NCBI GenBank assembly: GCA_028726605.1
Contig: JAQYPV010000022.1
Span: 62,001-126,000 of the forward strand
DNA length: 64,000 bases
From: Peptoniphilaceae bacterium
Lineage (GTDB): Bacteria; Bacillota; Clostridia; Tissierellales; Peptoniphilaceae
Direction of reading: 5' to 3'
Shown: positions 16,069 through 24,907 of the stretch, piece after piece
Numbering within the stretch: position 1 is the stretch's first letter
Layout: every line of letters starts with the position of its first letter
Made by a program: the position numbers and the translations under genes
The notes under the pieces: model-generated
Database searches by the model: none
What the model saw: only the letters and a program-made list of their open reading frames with translations
Told to the model about the DNA's origin: nothing

Positions 16069-17355
16069 ATGACGACCTTGGGCATCATCTGCGAACTGAA
16101 CCCCCTGCACAGCGGACACTTGCGTCTGCTGGACTTTGCGCGCGCGCACGCCGACACGGTCGTGATCGCGATGTCGGGGCCTTTCGTGCAGCGCGGTGAG
16201 GTGGCGGTGATGGACCCGTGGACGCGTGCCCGCCAGGCCGTGCGTCATAGCGCAGACCTCGTGCTCCAAATCCCCACCGTCTACGTCTTACAGAGTGCGG
16301 ATTACTACGCCAAGGGCGGCGTTTCGACGCTGAACGCGTTGGGCGCGGTCGATGGACTGGCCTTTGGCGTGGAGGCCGAAGCTCCCGTGTTTTCTCCGAA
16401 AGACGTCGACGCTGACTCTGTCCTACGTGAACAGCTGCAATCTGGGCTCTCCTATCGCCGCGCAGCCGCGGCATCCCTCGGCCACACTCTCTCACCCAAT
16501 GCCATTTTAGCCTCCCAATACATTCATGCCGTGCACAATCTCGGCCTGTCTTGGGTTTTTTATCCATTGGCGCGCCCGGTTTCATCGCCCGGCGATCCGT
16601 CCGCGACGCGACTTCGCCAAAATCTAGCCATCCTCGCCCAAAATGGGGCATCTCAAAAAAACCTGACTCAAGGTGCATCATTTCAAAAGCGTCTCTTTCA
16701 AGAGGAAAAAGTTCCAAGTCGCGCATCGTGCGTACATCTCGATGGATATGCTCTCCAGTCTTTTGAAGATCCCGCTTTTGACGCTCTCGTGGATAAAGAG
16801 CTGGTGGCAAAATCGTACCACCCTGCCGAAACGTCAGCCGTCATTCAATGGCTTCAATTGGAAAACCGCCGCGGCACCTTGGACTTTCAAACATCGCCGC
16901 ACTTCGAGCCCGGCATGGACCGGCGCGTGAGCGCAGTTCTCGACCAGTGGAGTCGTGAATCGCAGATTTCGCATGGCAAACTTTTGGCGAAAATTCAGGA
17001 TTCGCATGCGCAAGATCACATATCAAACCACCACACGCTGGAAGAGCTCGTCACCCTCTGCGCCAACAAGCGCCAATCCAAAGCGCGCTACCGGCGCATG
17101 ATCTGGACGACACTGTTGGGCATCACAAAAGCCGATCTCGTCCCCGTCACATACCTCATGCCACTCGCATTCAATCAAAAAGGAGCGGCACTCTTGAAGC
17201 GCGCTCCCTCTCCCGTCATTCAGAAAAAAGTGCCGAACGATTTATCATCCGATGCCAAACGTCTCCTCGCCGTCGACCGACGCGCATGGGCCATCGCGCA
17301 GCACCTCACGGGACAGTCGCGCTCCCCCGAGAGTTACCGCTACCTCGTCGATTAG
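16069..17355 (+). CDS. tmcAL: tRNA(Met) cytidine acetate ligase TmcAL (YlbM family)
   Basis: A 428-residue nucleotidyltransferase-fold enzyme. It activates acetate with ATP and acetylates the wobble cytidine of elongator tRNA-Met (ac4C34). The N-terminus GIICELNPLHSGHLRLLDFA holds the HxGH nucleotidyltransferase motif, followed by VIAMSGPFVQRGEVAVMD and FGVEAE, all typical. AAAGGAG precedes the ATG. The gene stands alone on the plus strand and its last four bases overlap the end of murE in a convergent arrangement. It marks the return to conserved chromosome at the right of the island. Confidence 0.93.
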   Translation: MTTLGIICELNPLHSGHLRLLDFARAHADTVVIAMSGPFVQRGEVAVMDPWTRARQAVRHSADLVLQIPTVYVLQSADYYAKGGVSTLNALGAVDGLAFGVEAEAPVFSPKDVDADSVLREQLQSGLSYRRAAAASLGHTLSPNAILASQYIHAVHNLGLSWVFYPLARPVSSPGDPSATRLRQNLAILAQNGASQKNLTQGASFQKRLFQEEKVPSRASCVHLDGYALQSFEDPAFDALVDKELVAKSYHPAETSAVIQWLQLENRRGTLDFQTSPHFEPGMDRRVSAVLDQWSRESQISHGKLLAKIQDSHAQDHISNHHTLEELVTLCANKRQSKARYRRMIWTTLLGITKADLVPVTYLMPLAFNQKGAALLKRAPSPVIQKKVPNDLSSDAKRLLAVDRRAWAIAQHLTGQSRSPESYRYLVD

Positions 17356-18839
17356 CGTCCTCTCTCCGCCAAACACCCCTCCGCAATGGCGGCATCGCCC
17401 GCGTAGGGCACGTTTTCGTCGGCGAAGTAGATCATCTGCTCCTCACCCTTCCCCAAGAGCAAAAGCACCACAGGACCGCCTTTTTGTTCCGGCGCATATG
17501 CCCAGTCGAACGCCAGGCGAATGGCCCGGGCGCGATCCACTTCCATGGTGTACGGCACGCGCGAAAGCCCCGCGGCAATGTCCCTTATGGGCTGCATGAC
17601 GTCTTCCTCGTGCGGGTCTTCATTCGTGAGCACCACAAAGTCCGCCTCGCGGTCGACCACCGAAGCCATATCCAAACGCCGGTTGTAACTCTTCCCGCCC
17701 GCCGAGCCGAACACCGCGGCCACCTTGGCTTCGGGATAGCGCGCGTGCACGGCGCGAAAGAGCGATTCGAAACTCAACTTGTTGTGCGCATAGTCCACGA
17801 TGACGGTGACGCGCCCATCGGTGGAACGCAGTTCCTGCATCCGCCCCGGCACACCCAAGTCTCTAAGCGCCCCCTGAACGGCTGCGTCACTTGCACCCGC
17901 CTCCAAGGCCATCGTCGCCGCCATGGCCGCATTCTCGACGCTGAACGCCGCAATCTCCGCCATTTCGACCGCAAAGTCGTGATGTCCATAGTGCAGGCGA
18001 AACGCCATGCTCGGCGCCTCACGCAGTATTTCATACGTGCTCTCGGCATCGCTCCCCACCGGCCCAACCGTGATGACCCGCTTCGCCCTTCTTGCGGCGG
18101 CGAACACTTCGTCCAGATGATCGCTCTTCACGTGCACGAACGCCGTCTCGGTCTGTGAGAACAAGCGCAGCTTAGATTGCAAGTAGTCCTCAAAATCCGG
18201 GTGTTCGATGGGCGACAAGTGATCCGGAGAGATGTTCAAAAACGCGCCCTGATCGAAGTGTAATCCCGCGGTGCGCCCCACCTTGAGCGCCTGCGATGAC
18301 ACCTCCATCACGACCTGCTCCACGCCATGGGCAACGCAGCGCGCCAAAAGCGCCTGCAATTCAAACGGCTCCGGCGTGGTCAAAATGCTCGGCTCCTGCG
18401 TGAGCCCGTCATCCGTCTGAATAGACGAGAGGAGCCCCACGGGCTTCTCCGCTTCGTAAGAGAGAATGTGATGCAGATACCACGCCGTCGACGACTTGCC
18501 CTTCGTCCCCGTGATCGCCAGCAGTTGGAGCGCGCGCTGTGGATCGCCATAGAAGAAGCGCGCCGCCGGCGCCAGAACGGCACGCATGTCATCCACGATG
18601 AGGTGCGGCACATCCCCGTCGTACTCTTTCTCCGCTACATATCCCACGGCGCCCTTCTGGAACGCCGTTTGCAGGTACTCTGCCTTAAAGTGACGTCCCT
18701 TACAGAAAAACAGCGTCCCCGGCACCACCGTGCGCGAATCGTACGAAATGGCTTCGATTGGCGTCTCCAGCGGACCCGTCGCCGCGATGACGTGCGTTTT
18801 TAAGTGCTCCTTCAGTTCGAGTATGGTGCGCGTTTCCAT
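17352..18839 (-). CDS. murE: UDP-N-acetylmuramoyl tripeptide synthetase MurE
   Basis: This 495-residue Mur ligase adds the third residue of the peptidoglycan stem peptide using ATP. The ATP loop TGTKGKSSTAWYLHHIL, the central YAHNKLSF-type motif and C-terminal GKGEEQM are visible. Where diaminopimelate-adding enzymes have DNPR, this one reads NEDPHEED (residues 406-413), so the substrate is probably L-lysine or another diamino acid. The frame is open 29 codons further upstream, but the ATG at 18839 is preceded by AAGGGAG and gives a normal N-terminus. It is separated from the division cluster at 56-64 kb and follows a terminator, so it may have its own promoter. Confidence 0.93.
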   Translation of the reverse strand: METRTILELKEHLKTHVIAATGPLETPIEAISYDSRTVVPGTLFFCKGRHFKAEYLQTAFQKGAVGYVAEKEYDGDVPHLIVDDMRAVLAPAARFFYGDPQRALQLLAITGTKGKSSTAWYLHHILSYEAEKPVGLLSSIQTDDGLTQEPSILTTPEPFELQALLARCVAHGVEQVVMEVSSQALKVGRTAGLHFDQGAFLNISPDHLSPIEHPDFEDYLQSKLRLFSQTETAFVHVKSDHLDEVFAAARRAKRVITVGPVGSDAESTYEILREAPSMAFRLHYGHHDFAVEMAEIAAFSVENAAMAATMALEAGASDAAVQGALRDLGVPGRMQELRSTDGRVTVIVDYAHNKLSFESLFRAVHARYPEAKVAAVFGSAGGKSYNRRLDMASVVDREADFVVLTNEDPHEEDVMQPIRDIAAGLSRVPYTMEVDRARAIRLAFDWAYAPEQKGGPVVLLLLGKGEEQMIYFADENVPYAGDAAIAEGCLAERGR

Positions 18840-18884
18840 ACGGCTCCCTTCTGCGTTATGCCCTCGATTTGCATCTTGCGCCAT

Positions 18885-18910
18885 AAAAAAAACAGCCGGC
18901 AAAAGCCGGC
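18885..18910 (-). terminator. Intrinsic terminator after the coiled-coil gene
   Basis: The stem GCCGGC/GCCGGC (18895-18900 and 18905-18910) has a 4-base loop and, on the minus strand, is followed by TG and a run of Ts. It ends the asp23-to-coiled-coil operon before murE. Confidence 0.8.
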
Positions 18911-18922
18911 CGCGTCGTCTCC

Positions 18923-19393
18923 TCACTTCAGCTCGTCGCGATTGTGACTGAGTTCCTGAATGACCGACTGCAAATTATCCTGTGTATTGGCCAGGATCTC
19001 ATCCACATAGGCGAAGACGCTCTGGCGAATTTGGCGCGACTGCTCCTGGGCGCTGGCGATCATCTGCTCGCCCCGCTTCTGCGCCTCCTGCGTGATGCGG
19101 TGATCGTTGACCAAATCCTGGAAGCGCTGCTGCATCTCCTTGTCCGAATCCTCCACGCGCTTCTGTGCCTGATCCGTCAACTGCTGCGCCTGCTCGTTGG
19201 CCTCCTGCAAAATGCGATCGCGCTCGTCGTTCACCCACTTCGCCTGGCGAATCTCCTCCGGGAGGCTCGCACGAATTTCGCGTAAGATCTCAAACACTTC
19301 ATCCGGATCGATGGCAACCTTCTTGGAAAGCGGAATGCTCGACGCATCCTCCATCACATCTTCCAACTCCTCGATCAATTGCAGAATATCCAT
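18923..19393 (-). CDS. Coiled-coil protein encoded after coaD (ATPase-subunit-like annotation class)
   Basis: A 156-residue, highly charged protein. A short N-terminal segment (MDILQLIEELEDVMEDA) is followed by a conserved DPDEVFEILREIRASLPEEI region and then a long Q/E/K-rich coiled coil from about residue 60 to the end. Clostridial relatives next to coaD are usually labelled ATPase or V-type ATPase subunit H-like on coiled-coil similarity alone, and DivIVA-like proteins share the pattern. I assign no function. The ATG at 19393 has GGAGGCG upstream; the longer frame is ignored. It is the last gene of the asp23-fakA-recG-rsmD-coaD operon. Confidence 0.75.
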   Translation of the reverse strand: MDILQLIEELEDVMEDASSIPLSKKVAIDPDEVFEILREIRASLPEEIRQAKWVNDERDRILQEANEQAQQLTDQAQKRVEDSDKEMQQRFQDLVNDHRITQEAQKRGEQMIASAQEQSRQIRQSVFAYVDEILANTQDNLQSVIQELSHNRDELK

Positions 19394-19409
19394 TTCGCCT
19401 CCTCGACTC

Positions 19410-19892
19410 CTAAGATGTTTTATTAAATTTCGCGCGCAACCGGCGGGCCACATTTTCGGTCACGAGACCCGAAACGTCACCCCCGAAGCTGGCCACTTCC
19501 CGCGCAAAACTCGAACTCACATGCGCATAATGGGCATCCGTCAGTAAAAAAATTTCCTCCATGCCACTGTAGAGCGAATGGTTCAGCAGGGACAACTGCC
19601 GTTCATAGTCGAAATCCGCCGCCGTTCGAATGCCACGCACCACGGCATTGGCCTTCTCGTTCTGGACGAAATCGACCAACAAACCGGAAAACTCCTTCAC
19701 CGTCACGTTGTGATAATCATACAATAGTTCATTGAGCATTTCAATTTTTTCAGGGGTACTGAACAGCTGTCGCTTCTCCTGATTCACGAGCACGGCCACC
19801 ACCACCTCGTCGAACAGAGCCGACGCGCGCACAATGATGTTCAAGTGTCCCCGCGTCACCGGATCGAAACTGCCCGGAAAAATGACTTTCAT
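19410..19892 (-). CDS. coaD: Phosphopantetheine adenylyltransferase
   Basis: This 160-residue enzyme transfers AMP from ATP to 4'-phosphopantetheine, the fourth step of coenzyme A synthesis. The nucleotidyltransferase motif is PGSFDPVTRGHLNII at the N-terminus. The second conserved region, VVRGIRTAADFDYERQL, and the SSSFAREVASFGGDV segment are intact. It overlaps rsmD by 4 bases, a common pairing in Bacillota. CoaBC, the preceding steps, is encoded at 35.6 kb. Confidence 0.97.
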   Translation of the reverse strand: MKVIFPGSFDPVTRGHLNIIVRASALFDEVVVAVLVNQEKRQLFSTPEKIEMLNELLYDYHNVTVKEFSGLLVDFVQNEKANAVVRGIRTAADFDYERQLSLLNHSLYSGMEEIFLLTDAHYAHVSSSFAREVASFGGDVSGLVTENVARRLRAKFNKTS

Positions 19893-20446
19893 ACGCTCTC
19901 CTTAAAGATCCGAATGCACTGACTGCGATACTGGCGAAAGAAAATCTGAGTGTAGCCTTCCATCTCCTCGACCTCGAGAGAATGATCCCGCGAAACGCCG
20001 GACTCCACGATGACCTCTCCGCCAGGCGAGAGACGCTTCAGCCGCCGAATCATGGCCATGGCCTCCTGCTCCATGCCGAAGCCAAAGGGCGGATCCAAGT
20101 AGATGTAATCAAACGTCTGCGAACACGAAGCGAGCGCCGCGCGGTAGTCCCCTATGAAGAGCCGGCACTGCTCGTCGTAACCCGTTTTTTCAATATTCTT
20201 CTGGATGACCTTCGCCATGCGCCGCGATTTTTCACAGAAGACCACCGAACGAGCGCCACGCGAAAGAAACTCCAGGCCGATCTGTCCCGTGCCGGCAAAT
20301 AAATCCAAAACCGCCGTGTCCTGCCGCAAAGGCTGCAAGATGTTAAACACCGCCTCCTTGGTCTTGTCCTCCGTCGGTCGCGTCGCATCGTTTTTACCCG
20401 GCGGTTCCAGACGCATGCCGCGTCGCTCTCCCGCGATAATTCGCAT
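19889..20446 (-). CDS. rsmD: 16S rRNA (guanine-966-N2)-methyltransferase RsmD
   Basis: A 185-residue SAM-dependent methyltransferase that modifies G966 of 16S rRNA. The N-terminus MRIIAGERRGMRL, the SAM-binding VLDLFAGTGQIGLEFLSRGA and the catalytic LDPPFG are the family signature. The ATG at 20446 has GAGGAGAATC upstream; the frame extends 34 codons further into recG but without family similarity. It is sandwiched between recG and coaD. Confidence 0.95.
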   Translation of the reverse strand: MRIIAGERRGMRLEPPGKNDATRPTEDKTKEAVFNILQPLRQDTAVLDLFAGTGQIGLEFLSRGARSVVFCEKSRRMAKVIQKNIEKTGYDEQCRLFIGDYRAALASCSQTFDYIYLDPPFGFGMEQEAMAMIRRLKRLSPGGEVIVESGVSRDHSLEVEEMEGYTQIFFRQYRSQCIRIFKESV

Positions 20447-20454
20447 GATTCTCC

Positions 20455-22482
20455 TCAATTCAGCGTCACATGTCTCAGGCGCGCCACTTTCTCCCGCAAA
20501 CTCTCTTTGAACAGCAAAGGCAACGCCTTTTCGCCCAAGGCATCGCACACCTCGTTCACGATGCCGTCCGCCCAGCGTTGCCGTTGTCCATGGGAAAGGG
20601 CGAACGCACTCTCCACCGACAAGCCATGCTGGGCCGTCCCCAGACGCGCCCCCGCGCCGCGCAGCTCCAAGTCCTTGCGCGCGATGTCCCAGCCATCGGC
20701 TGTGGTCTCCAAAAAACGCAGCCGTTCGATGGCCGTCTTACTGGGCGATGCCGCGAGAAAGACACAGTACGACGCCGCCGATCCACGCCCTACGCGTCCC
20801 CGCAATTGATGCAACTGCGCAAGACCGAAGCGCTCCGCGGCCATGACCAACATCACCGTCGCCTCCGGCACGTCCACGCCCACTTCAATGACCGTCGTGG
20901 ACACCAGGATGTTGATCTTCCCACGCTTGAAGGCGTCAAACACTCGTTCTTTTTCCTCCGCCGGCATCGGCCCCGTGAGCACTCCCACGCGGGCGACGCC
21001 CGGCGCCTTTTTCTCCGCGTAACGGCGAATTCGCTCCGCCGTCTCCTCCACAGACCAACGCTTGAGATCGCTCTCCCCCGGCTCGATCAGAGGACACACG
21101 ACATAGGCCCGGTGCCCTGCGTTCACCTGCCGCAAGATGCCGTCGATCGCCGCGCGTTCACTGCGAGCGTCCACGGCACGGGTAACCACGGGGTGGCGTC
21201 CCGGCGGCCGCCCGGTGAGGCGGACGAGTTCCAGATCGCCCCAATCCACCAGGGTCATCGTCCGCGGGATGGGCGTGGCACTCAAGACCAGTGTGTTCGA
21301 CTCCGTGAGTTTTGCCTGCAGACGGCCGCGTTGCTCGACCCCGAAGCGATGCTGTTCGTCTGTCATCACGAGACCCAATCGGGAAAAGTGGAGGCTTTCC
21401 TGAAAGAGCGCGTGCGTGCCCACGAAGAGATCCGGCCGCCCCGTTTGCGCTTTCTCCTGTAGCCGCTCGCGCTCGTCCCGCGTGGCGGACCCGGTGATGA
21501 GGTGCACGCGATCCTCCCCGAAGAGCCCGGCAGCCGTCTTCGCGTGCTGCGTCGCCAAGACTTCGGTGGGGGCCATGAACGCCACACTGTAGCCGTTTTT
21601 CATGACGAGCGCTGCGCCCAAAAGGGCCACCACAGTCTTGCCCGAACCCACGTCGCCCTGCAACAGCAGGTTCATGGGCGTGGGAGCTACCAGCCGTTCC
21701 ACGATGCGGTCGACCGCCTCGCACTGCGTCGCCGTCAAAGAAAACGGCAGGCGTCGGACGACGTCCGCAAGGTCCATGCGTCGCATTGGGACGGAGCGCC
21801 ACTGCTCGCGCTCCCGCAAGAGCAGGCGGCGGATGAGGGCGTCTTCCAGTGCCTCCCGCTTCTCGCGTTGCGAGAGCGCCTCCACAAGAGTCGCGCGATG
21901 AGACGGAAGGTGTAACGCCTGCACGAGGTCCTCAAAAGGCATGAGCCCCGCCCGTTCCCGTAAGCATGCCGGAAGCGGATCGTCTAATGACAGATGGCAC
22001 CGGAGCGCCTCGCGCACGGCCCGAATCCGCCTGGCATTGGAAAGCCCCTCCGTCAGCCGATAGACCGGTGCAAACCCCAGAAACGAGTTGTCGCTCACGG
22101 GCGCGACCACGGGGTCGTTGATGGCCTGATTCTTCTCCAGATACGTGCCGTAGAAGTAGTACGTCTCCCCTTCGCGAAGACTCTTGCCCCGATAGGGCTG
22201 ATTGTGCCACACGACAGCGGTGGCGTCCTCTGCATCCGAGACCTGCGCTCGCAAAAGGGAGCGATGCCCGGACAGACGAATGGGGCGCCGGAGAACCTCC
22301 AGACGCCCCATGATGACGGCGAGCGCGCCATCCTCGAGATCCGCAATGGACGTGAGCGTTTCGCGGTCCTCGTAGCGCACCGGCCAATCGAGGAGCAAGT
22401 CCTCGACCGTCGCGATGCCGAGGCGACGAAACTGCGCTGCCGTCTTGGGACCCACGCCCTTCAGCCGTTCGATCTCCATCAT
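20455..22482 (-). CDS. recG: ATP-dependent DNA helicase RecG
   Basis: A 675-residue branched-DNA helicase that reverses stalled forks. The order is an N-terminal wedge/OB region (starting with a helix-hairpin-helix-like LKGVGPKTAAQFRRLG), Walker A LLQGDVGSGKTVVAL, the RecG-specific Walker B box VMTDEQHRFGVEQR, SATPIPRT, and the C-terminal helicase domain with LRGRVGRG. Full length. It overlaps fakA by a few bases (ATG ATG pair at 22477-22482), so the true start is one of two adjacent ATGs. Confidence 0.97.
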   Translation of the reverse strand: MMEIERLKGVGPKTAAQFRRLGIATVEDLLLDWPVRYEDRETLTSIADLEDGALAVIMGRLEVLRRPIRLSGHRSLLRAQVSDAEDATAVVWHNQPYRGKSLREGETYYFYGTYLEKNQAINDPVVAPVSDNSFLGFAPVYRLTEGLSNARRIRAVREALRCHLSLDDPLPACLRERAGLMPFEDLVQALHLPSHRATLVEALSQREKREALEDALIRRLLLREREQWRSVPMRRMDLADVVRRLPFSLTATQCEAVDRIVERLVAPTPMNLLLQGDVGSGKTVVALLGAALVMKNGYSVAFMAPTEVLATQHAKTAAGLFGEDRVHLITGSATRDERERLQEKAQTGRPDLFVGTHALFQESLHFSRLGLVMTDEQHRFGVEQRGRLQAKLTESNTLVLSATPIPRTMTLVDWGDLELVRLTGRPPGRHPVVTRAVDARSERAAIDGILRQVNAGHRAYVVCPLIEPGESDLKRWSVEETAERIRRYAEKKAPGVARVGVLTGPMPAEEKERVFDAFKRGKINILVSTTVIEVGVDVPEATVMLVMAAERFGLAQLHQLRGRVGRGSAASYCVFLAASPSKTAIERLRFLETTADGWDIARKDLELRGAGARLGTAQHGLSVESAFALSHGQRQRWADGIVNEVCDALGEKALPLLFKESLREKVARLRHVTLN

Positions 22483-24101
22483 TCGATCGAAAAGATGTAG
22501 GGATAGAGGGGCTGTCCGCCCTCAGCGACTTCGCACTCCAACTCTGGCCAGCACATGGCAATGGCTTTCTGGAGGGATTCGACGCCGTCTTGAGTCGCCC
22601 CCTCGCCAGTGTAAACCGTGAGCAGCGTGTGTTCGCTTTCGATGGTCTCGCCGATCAGCTGCTCGACCAACGCCTCAGGGGTCTTCCCACAAGCGACGAT
22701 CTTGCCGTTGACCATGCCGATGGGCGCGCCGGCTTGGATGTGAAGTCCGTTCATCTCCGAGTCGCGCACCGCATAGGTGACCGACCCCGTGATGACCGTC
22801 TGCAAGCTCTCCTCCATGGCCTGGACGTTCTGCGCATCGCTCGCCGTGGCGTCGAATTGGAAGAGCGCCGTGATTCCCTCCGGCATGGACCGCGAAGCGA
22901 TGACGTAAATGGCTTTGGACGAGAGTTCTTGCACCTGTTCCGCCGCCATGATGATGTTCTTGTTGTTCGGCAGAATGAACACGCTCTTCGCCGGCACGCG
23001 CTCCGTGGCTTCGAAGAGATCGCGCGTGGAGGGGTTCATGGTCTGGCCGCCCACCACCACTTCATCCACCATGAGGTCTTTGAAGAGTTGCGCAAAGCCT
23101 TCCCCGGTGCAGACGGCCACAAAACCGGCGTCTTTCGTCACTTCCTGCGGCGCAACGACCGCGTTGGCGTCCTCCGCCACGACTTCTGCCTGCAAATGCG
23201 CGCGCGCCTTCGCGAAGTGCACATCGATGAGATCGCCGCGCCGCGCCTGACTCTCCAGGAGCTTCAGCGGCTCGTCCGTATACGCCTCCACGTGCAAGCC
23301 GTCGGCCGCGGGCTGCACGCCTTGCATCACTCCGTATTTCTCGAGGTGGCGCTGCATCCGCTTCCGCTCCACGTCCCGGATAGTGAACTCCACGTAGTAG
23401 GCCATCTGGTTCTTCTCCGCCGCAGCGCGACCCGCTTCCATTCGCTCCGGCACACTCGTCGTCACCTTGGAGCGGTCGAGCAGATCGGAGACGTCTTCCC
23501 CCGACAGCCCTTCGATGAATCCCGCCAAGAGGTAGACAAGGCCCTGACCCCCGGCATCGACCACGCCGGCGTCCTTCAGTTCTTTGAGCATCTCCGGTGT
23601 CTGTTGCAGCGTCCGATTGGCGTGCTCCAAGACCCCCTTCAAAAACGCGATGACGTCTTCCTCGTTGGGATTGGCCGAAGCGTATTCGCTCATCGCTCGG
23701 GCGATGGTGAGGATGGTGCCTTCCGTCGGCTGCATGACGGCTTTATACGCCTTCGCGCGAGCCGCTTCGAACATCAAGCCGAGGTCACCAGCCACGAGCA
23801 GTGTCTTGCCCTTGGTCGCCTGCTGGAACCCGCGGCACAGTTGCGAGAGGATGACGCCGGAGTTGCCTCGCGCCCCCATCAGAGAACCGCTCCCCAAGGC
23901 CTTCATGACGCCTTCAATCGTGTCGGGTGCTTCCTCAATGGCCTGAATGGCGGACTTCATCGTCAAGCTCATGTTGGTGCCCGTGTCCCCATCTGGCACT
24001 GGGAACACGTTCAGGGCGTTGATTTCCTCTTTGTGGCGATCCAGACGCGCAAACGCGCCTCGAAATCCCTTCTTTAAAGCCGTCGCATCGATGTGTTTCA
24101 C
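22479..24101 (-). CDS. fakA: Fatty acid kinase catalytic subunit FakA (DAK2 domain, YloV family)
   Basis: About 540 residues. An N-terminal DAK2/DhaL kinase domain has NVFPVPDGDTGTNMSLTMKSA and GSLMGARGNSGVILSQL, the Mg-ATP sites. A middle and a C-terminal YloV-type domain follow. With a FakB partner it phosphorylates exogenous fatty acids to acyl-phosphates, which enter phospholipid synthesis at the PlsX/PlsY step. No fakB lies in the window. The GTG at 24101 yields the usual start VKHIDATALKKGF and is well spaced from GGGAGA, so I prefer it to the ATG at 24116. It follows asp23 and precedes recG, a conserved trio. Confidence 0.93.
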   Translation of the reverse strand: MKHIDATALKKGFRGAFARLDRHKEEINALNVFPVPDGDTGTNMSLTMKSAIQAIEEAPDTIEGVMKALGSGSLMGARGNSGVILSQLCRGFQQATKGKTLLVAGDLGLMFEAARAKAYKAVMQPTEGTILTIARAMSEYASANPNEEDVIAFLKGVLEHANRTLQQTPEMLKELKDAGVVDAGGQGLVYLLAGFIEGLSGEDVSDLLDRSKVTTSVPERMEAGRAAAEKNQMAYYVEFTIRDVERKRMQRHLEKYGVMQGVQPAADGLHVEAYTDEPLKLLESQARRGDLIDVHFAKARAHLQAEVVAEDANAVVAPQEVTKDAGFVAVCTGEGFAQLFKDLMVDEVVVGGQTMNPSTRDLFEATERVPAKSVFILPNNKNIIMAAEQVQELSSKAIYVIASRSMPEGITALFQFDATASDAQNVQAMEESLQTVITGSVTYAVRDSEMNGLHIQAGAPIGMVNGKIVACGKTPEALVEQLIGETIESEHTLLTVYTGEGATQDGVESLQKAIAMCWPELECEVAEGGQPLYPYIFSIE

Positions 24102-24112
24102 TTCATTCTCCC

Positions 24113-24466
24113 TCATGCCCGCAGACCCTGCACGATGACATCGACAGAATCGACGTGAAGGCCCGTTTTCGTCTCCACATTGTAGCGGACTGAATCGATG
24201 ACATTGCTCACGACGGTGGCCAAACGCACGCCGCTGTCCATGATGACGTGAATCTGGATCCAGACCGACTGTTCGCCGGTGCAGTACACCTTGACTCCGC
24301 GCGTCATGTTGTCCATGCCGAGCAGATGGTAAAGCTGATCTTTCGGGCTCTGGGCCGCAAGGCCGACGATGCCGTAGCTCTCCATGGTGGTCCGACAGAC
24401 GATGCGCGCGATGACTTGATCGTCAATGAACAGATCGCCCAATGGGGTTTGCACTTTTGAAGTCAT
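24113..24466 (-). CDS. Asp23/Gls24 family protein (YloU-like)
   Basis: A 117-residue protein of the alkaline-shock Asp23 family with the conserved core IVCRTTMESYGIVGLAAQSP and GVKVYCTGEQSVWIQIHVIM, ending in a VDSVDVIVQGLR strand. Members are membrane-associated envelope-stress proteins of unclear mechanism. This short YloU form next to fakA is the standard housekeeping paralogue. A GGAGGGAGT site precedes the ATG and an extended -10 promoter lies just upstream, making it the first gene of the asp23-fakA-recG-rsmD-coaD operon. Confidence 0.93.
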   Translation of the reverse strand: MTSKVQTPLGDLFIDDQVIARIVCRTTMESYGIVGLAAQSPKDQLYHLLGMDNMTRGVKVYCTGEQSVWIQIHVIMDSGVRLATVVSNVIDSVRYNVETKTGLHVDSVDVIVQGLRA

Positions 24467-24497
24467 ACTCCCTCCTCATCTCTTAAACCGTTTTATT

Positions 24498-24506
24498 AGT
24501 ATACCA
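24498..24506 (-). promoter_or_regulatory. Extended -10 promoter of asp23 operon
   Basis: On the minus strand TGG-TATACT forms an extended -10 (TGnTATACT; hexamer at 24498-24503). No good -35 is seen at 17 bases, consistent with an extended -10 type. It is 32 bases from the asp23 start and diverges from the rpmB promoter. Confidence 0.65.
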
Positions 24507-24544
24507 CAATCCGCCCCCTCTGAACCGAAGGCCGACCGCGAGAC

Positions 24545-24573
24545 TTGCACGGAACGCGCAATTCTGCTATACT
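24545..24573 (+). promoter_or_regulatory. Sigma-A promoter of rpmB
   Basis: TTGCAC (24545-24550) and TATACT (24568-24573) are 17 bases apart, giving a leader of about 30 bases before the rpmB ATG at 24611. Confidence 0.82.
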
Positions 24574-24610
24574 TCCACTGTTAGTTTCATCCAAGGAGCA
24601 GGAGGCAGTC

Positions 24611-24907
24611 ATGTCAAGAGTTTGTGCAATTTGTGGTAAATCGAAAGTCGCCGGTAACAGCGTTACCTTTTCGCATAAGGGCATTCGTCGGACTTGGACG
24701 CCCAACTTACGTCGCGTCCGCGTTTACGATGAGAACGGCACGCCGAAGCGGATTACGGTTTGCACCCGTTGCTTGCGTTCCGGAAAAGTGAACCGCAACC
24801 GTCCGCAGGACATCCCGTTCGCCGAAGAGACTGAGGCGGTCGAAGCCGAAGCGCCGGCAGCAGAGGTGAGCGAGGCGGAGGCGTCGGCAGAAGCGGTGGC
24901 CGAATAA
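24611..24907 (+). CDS. rpmB: 50S ribosomal protein L28 with acidic C-terminal extension
   Basis: L28 is a large-subunit protein near the E site. Residues 1-65 are a normal L28: MSRVCAICGKSKVAGNSVTF, RRTWTPNLRRVRV, CTRCLRSGKV. Its four cysteines (CxxC plus CxxC) mark the zinc-binding form. Residues 66-98 add an unusual tail composed almost only of Glu, Ala, Val and Ser, making the protein 98 residues against about 62 typically. The stop is followed by a clean terminator, so the tail is really encoded. A GGAGG site precedes the ATG. Monocistronic and divergent from asp23. Confidence 0.95.
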   Translation: MSRVCAICGKSKVAGNSVTFSHKGIRRTWTPNLRRVRVYDENGTPKRITVCTRCLRSGKVNRNRPQDIPFAEETEAVEAEAPAAEVSEAEASAEAVAE

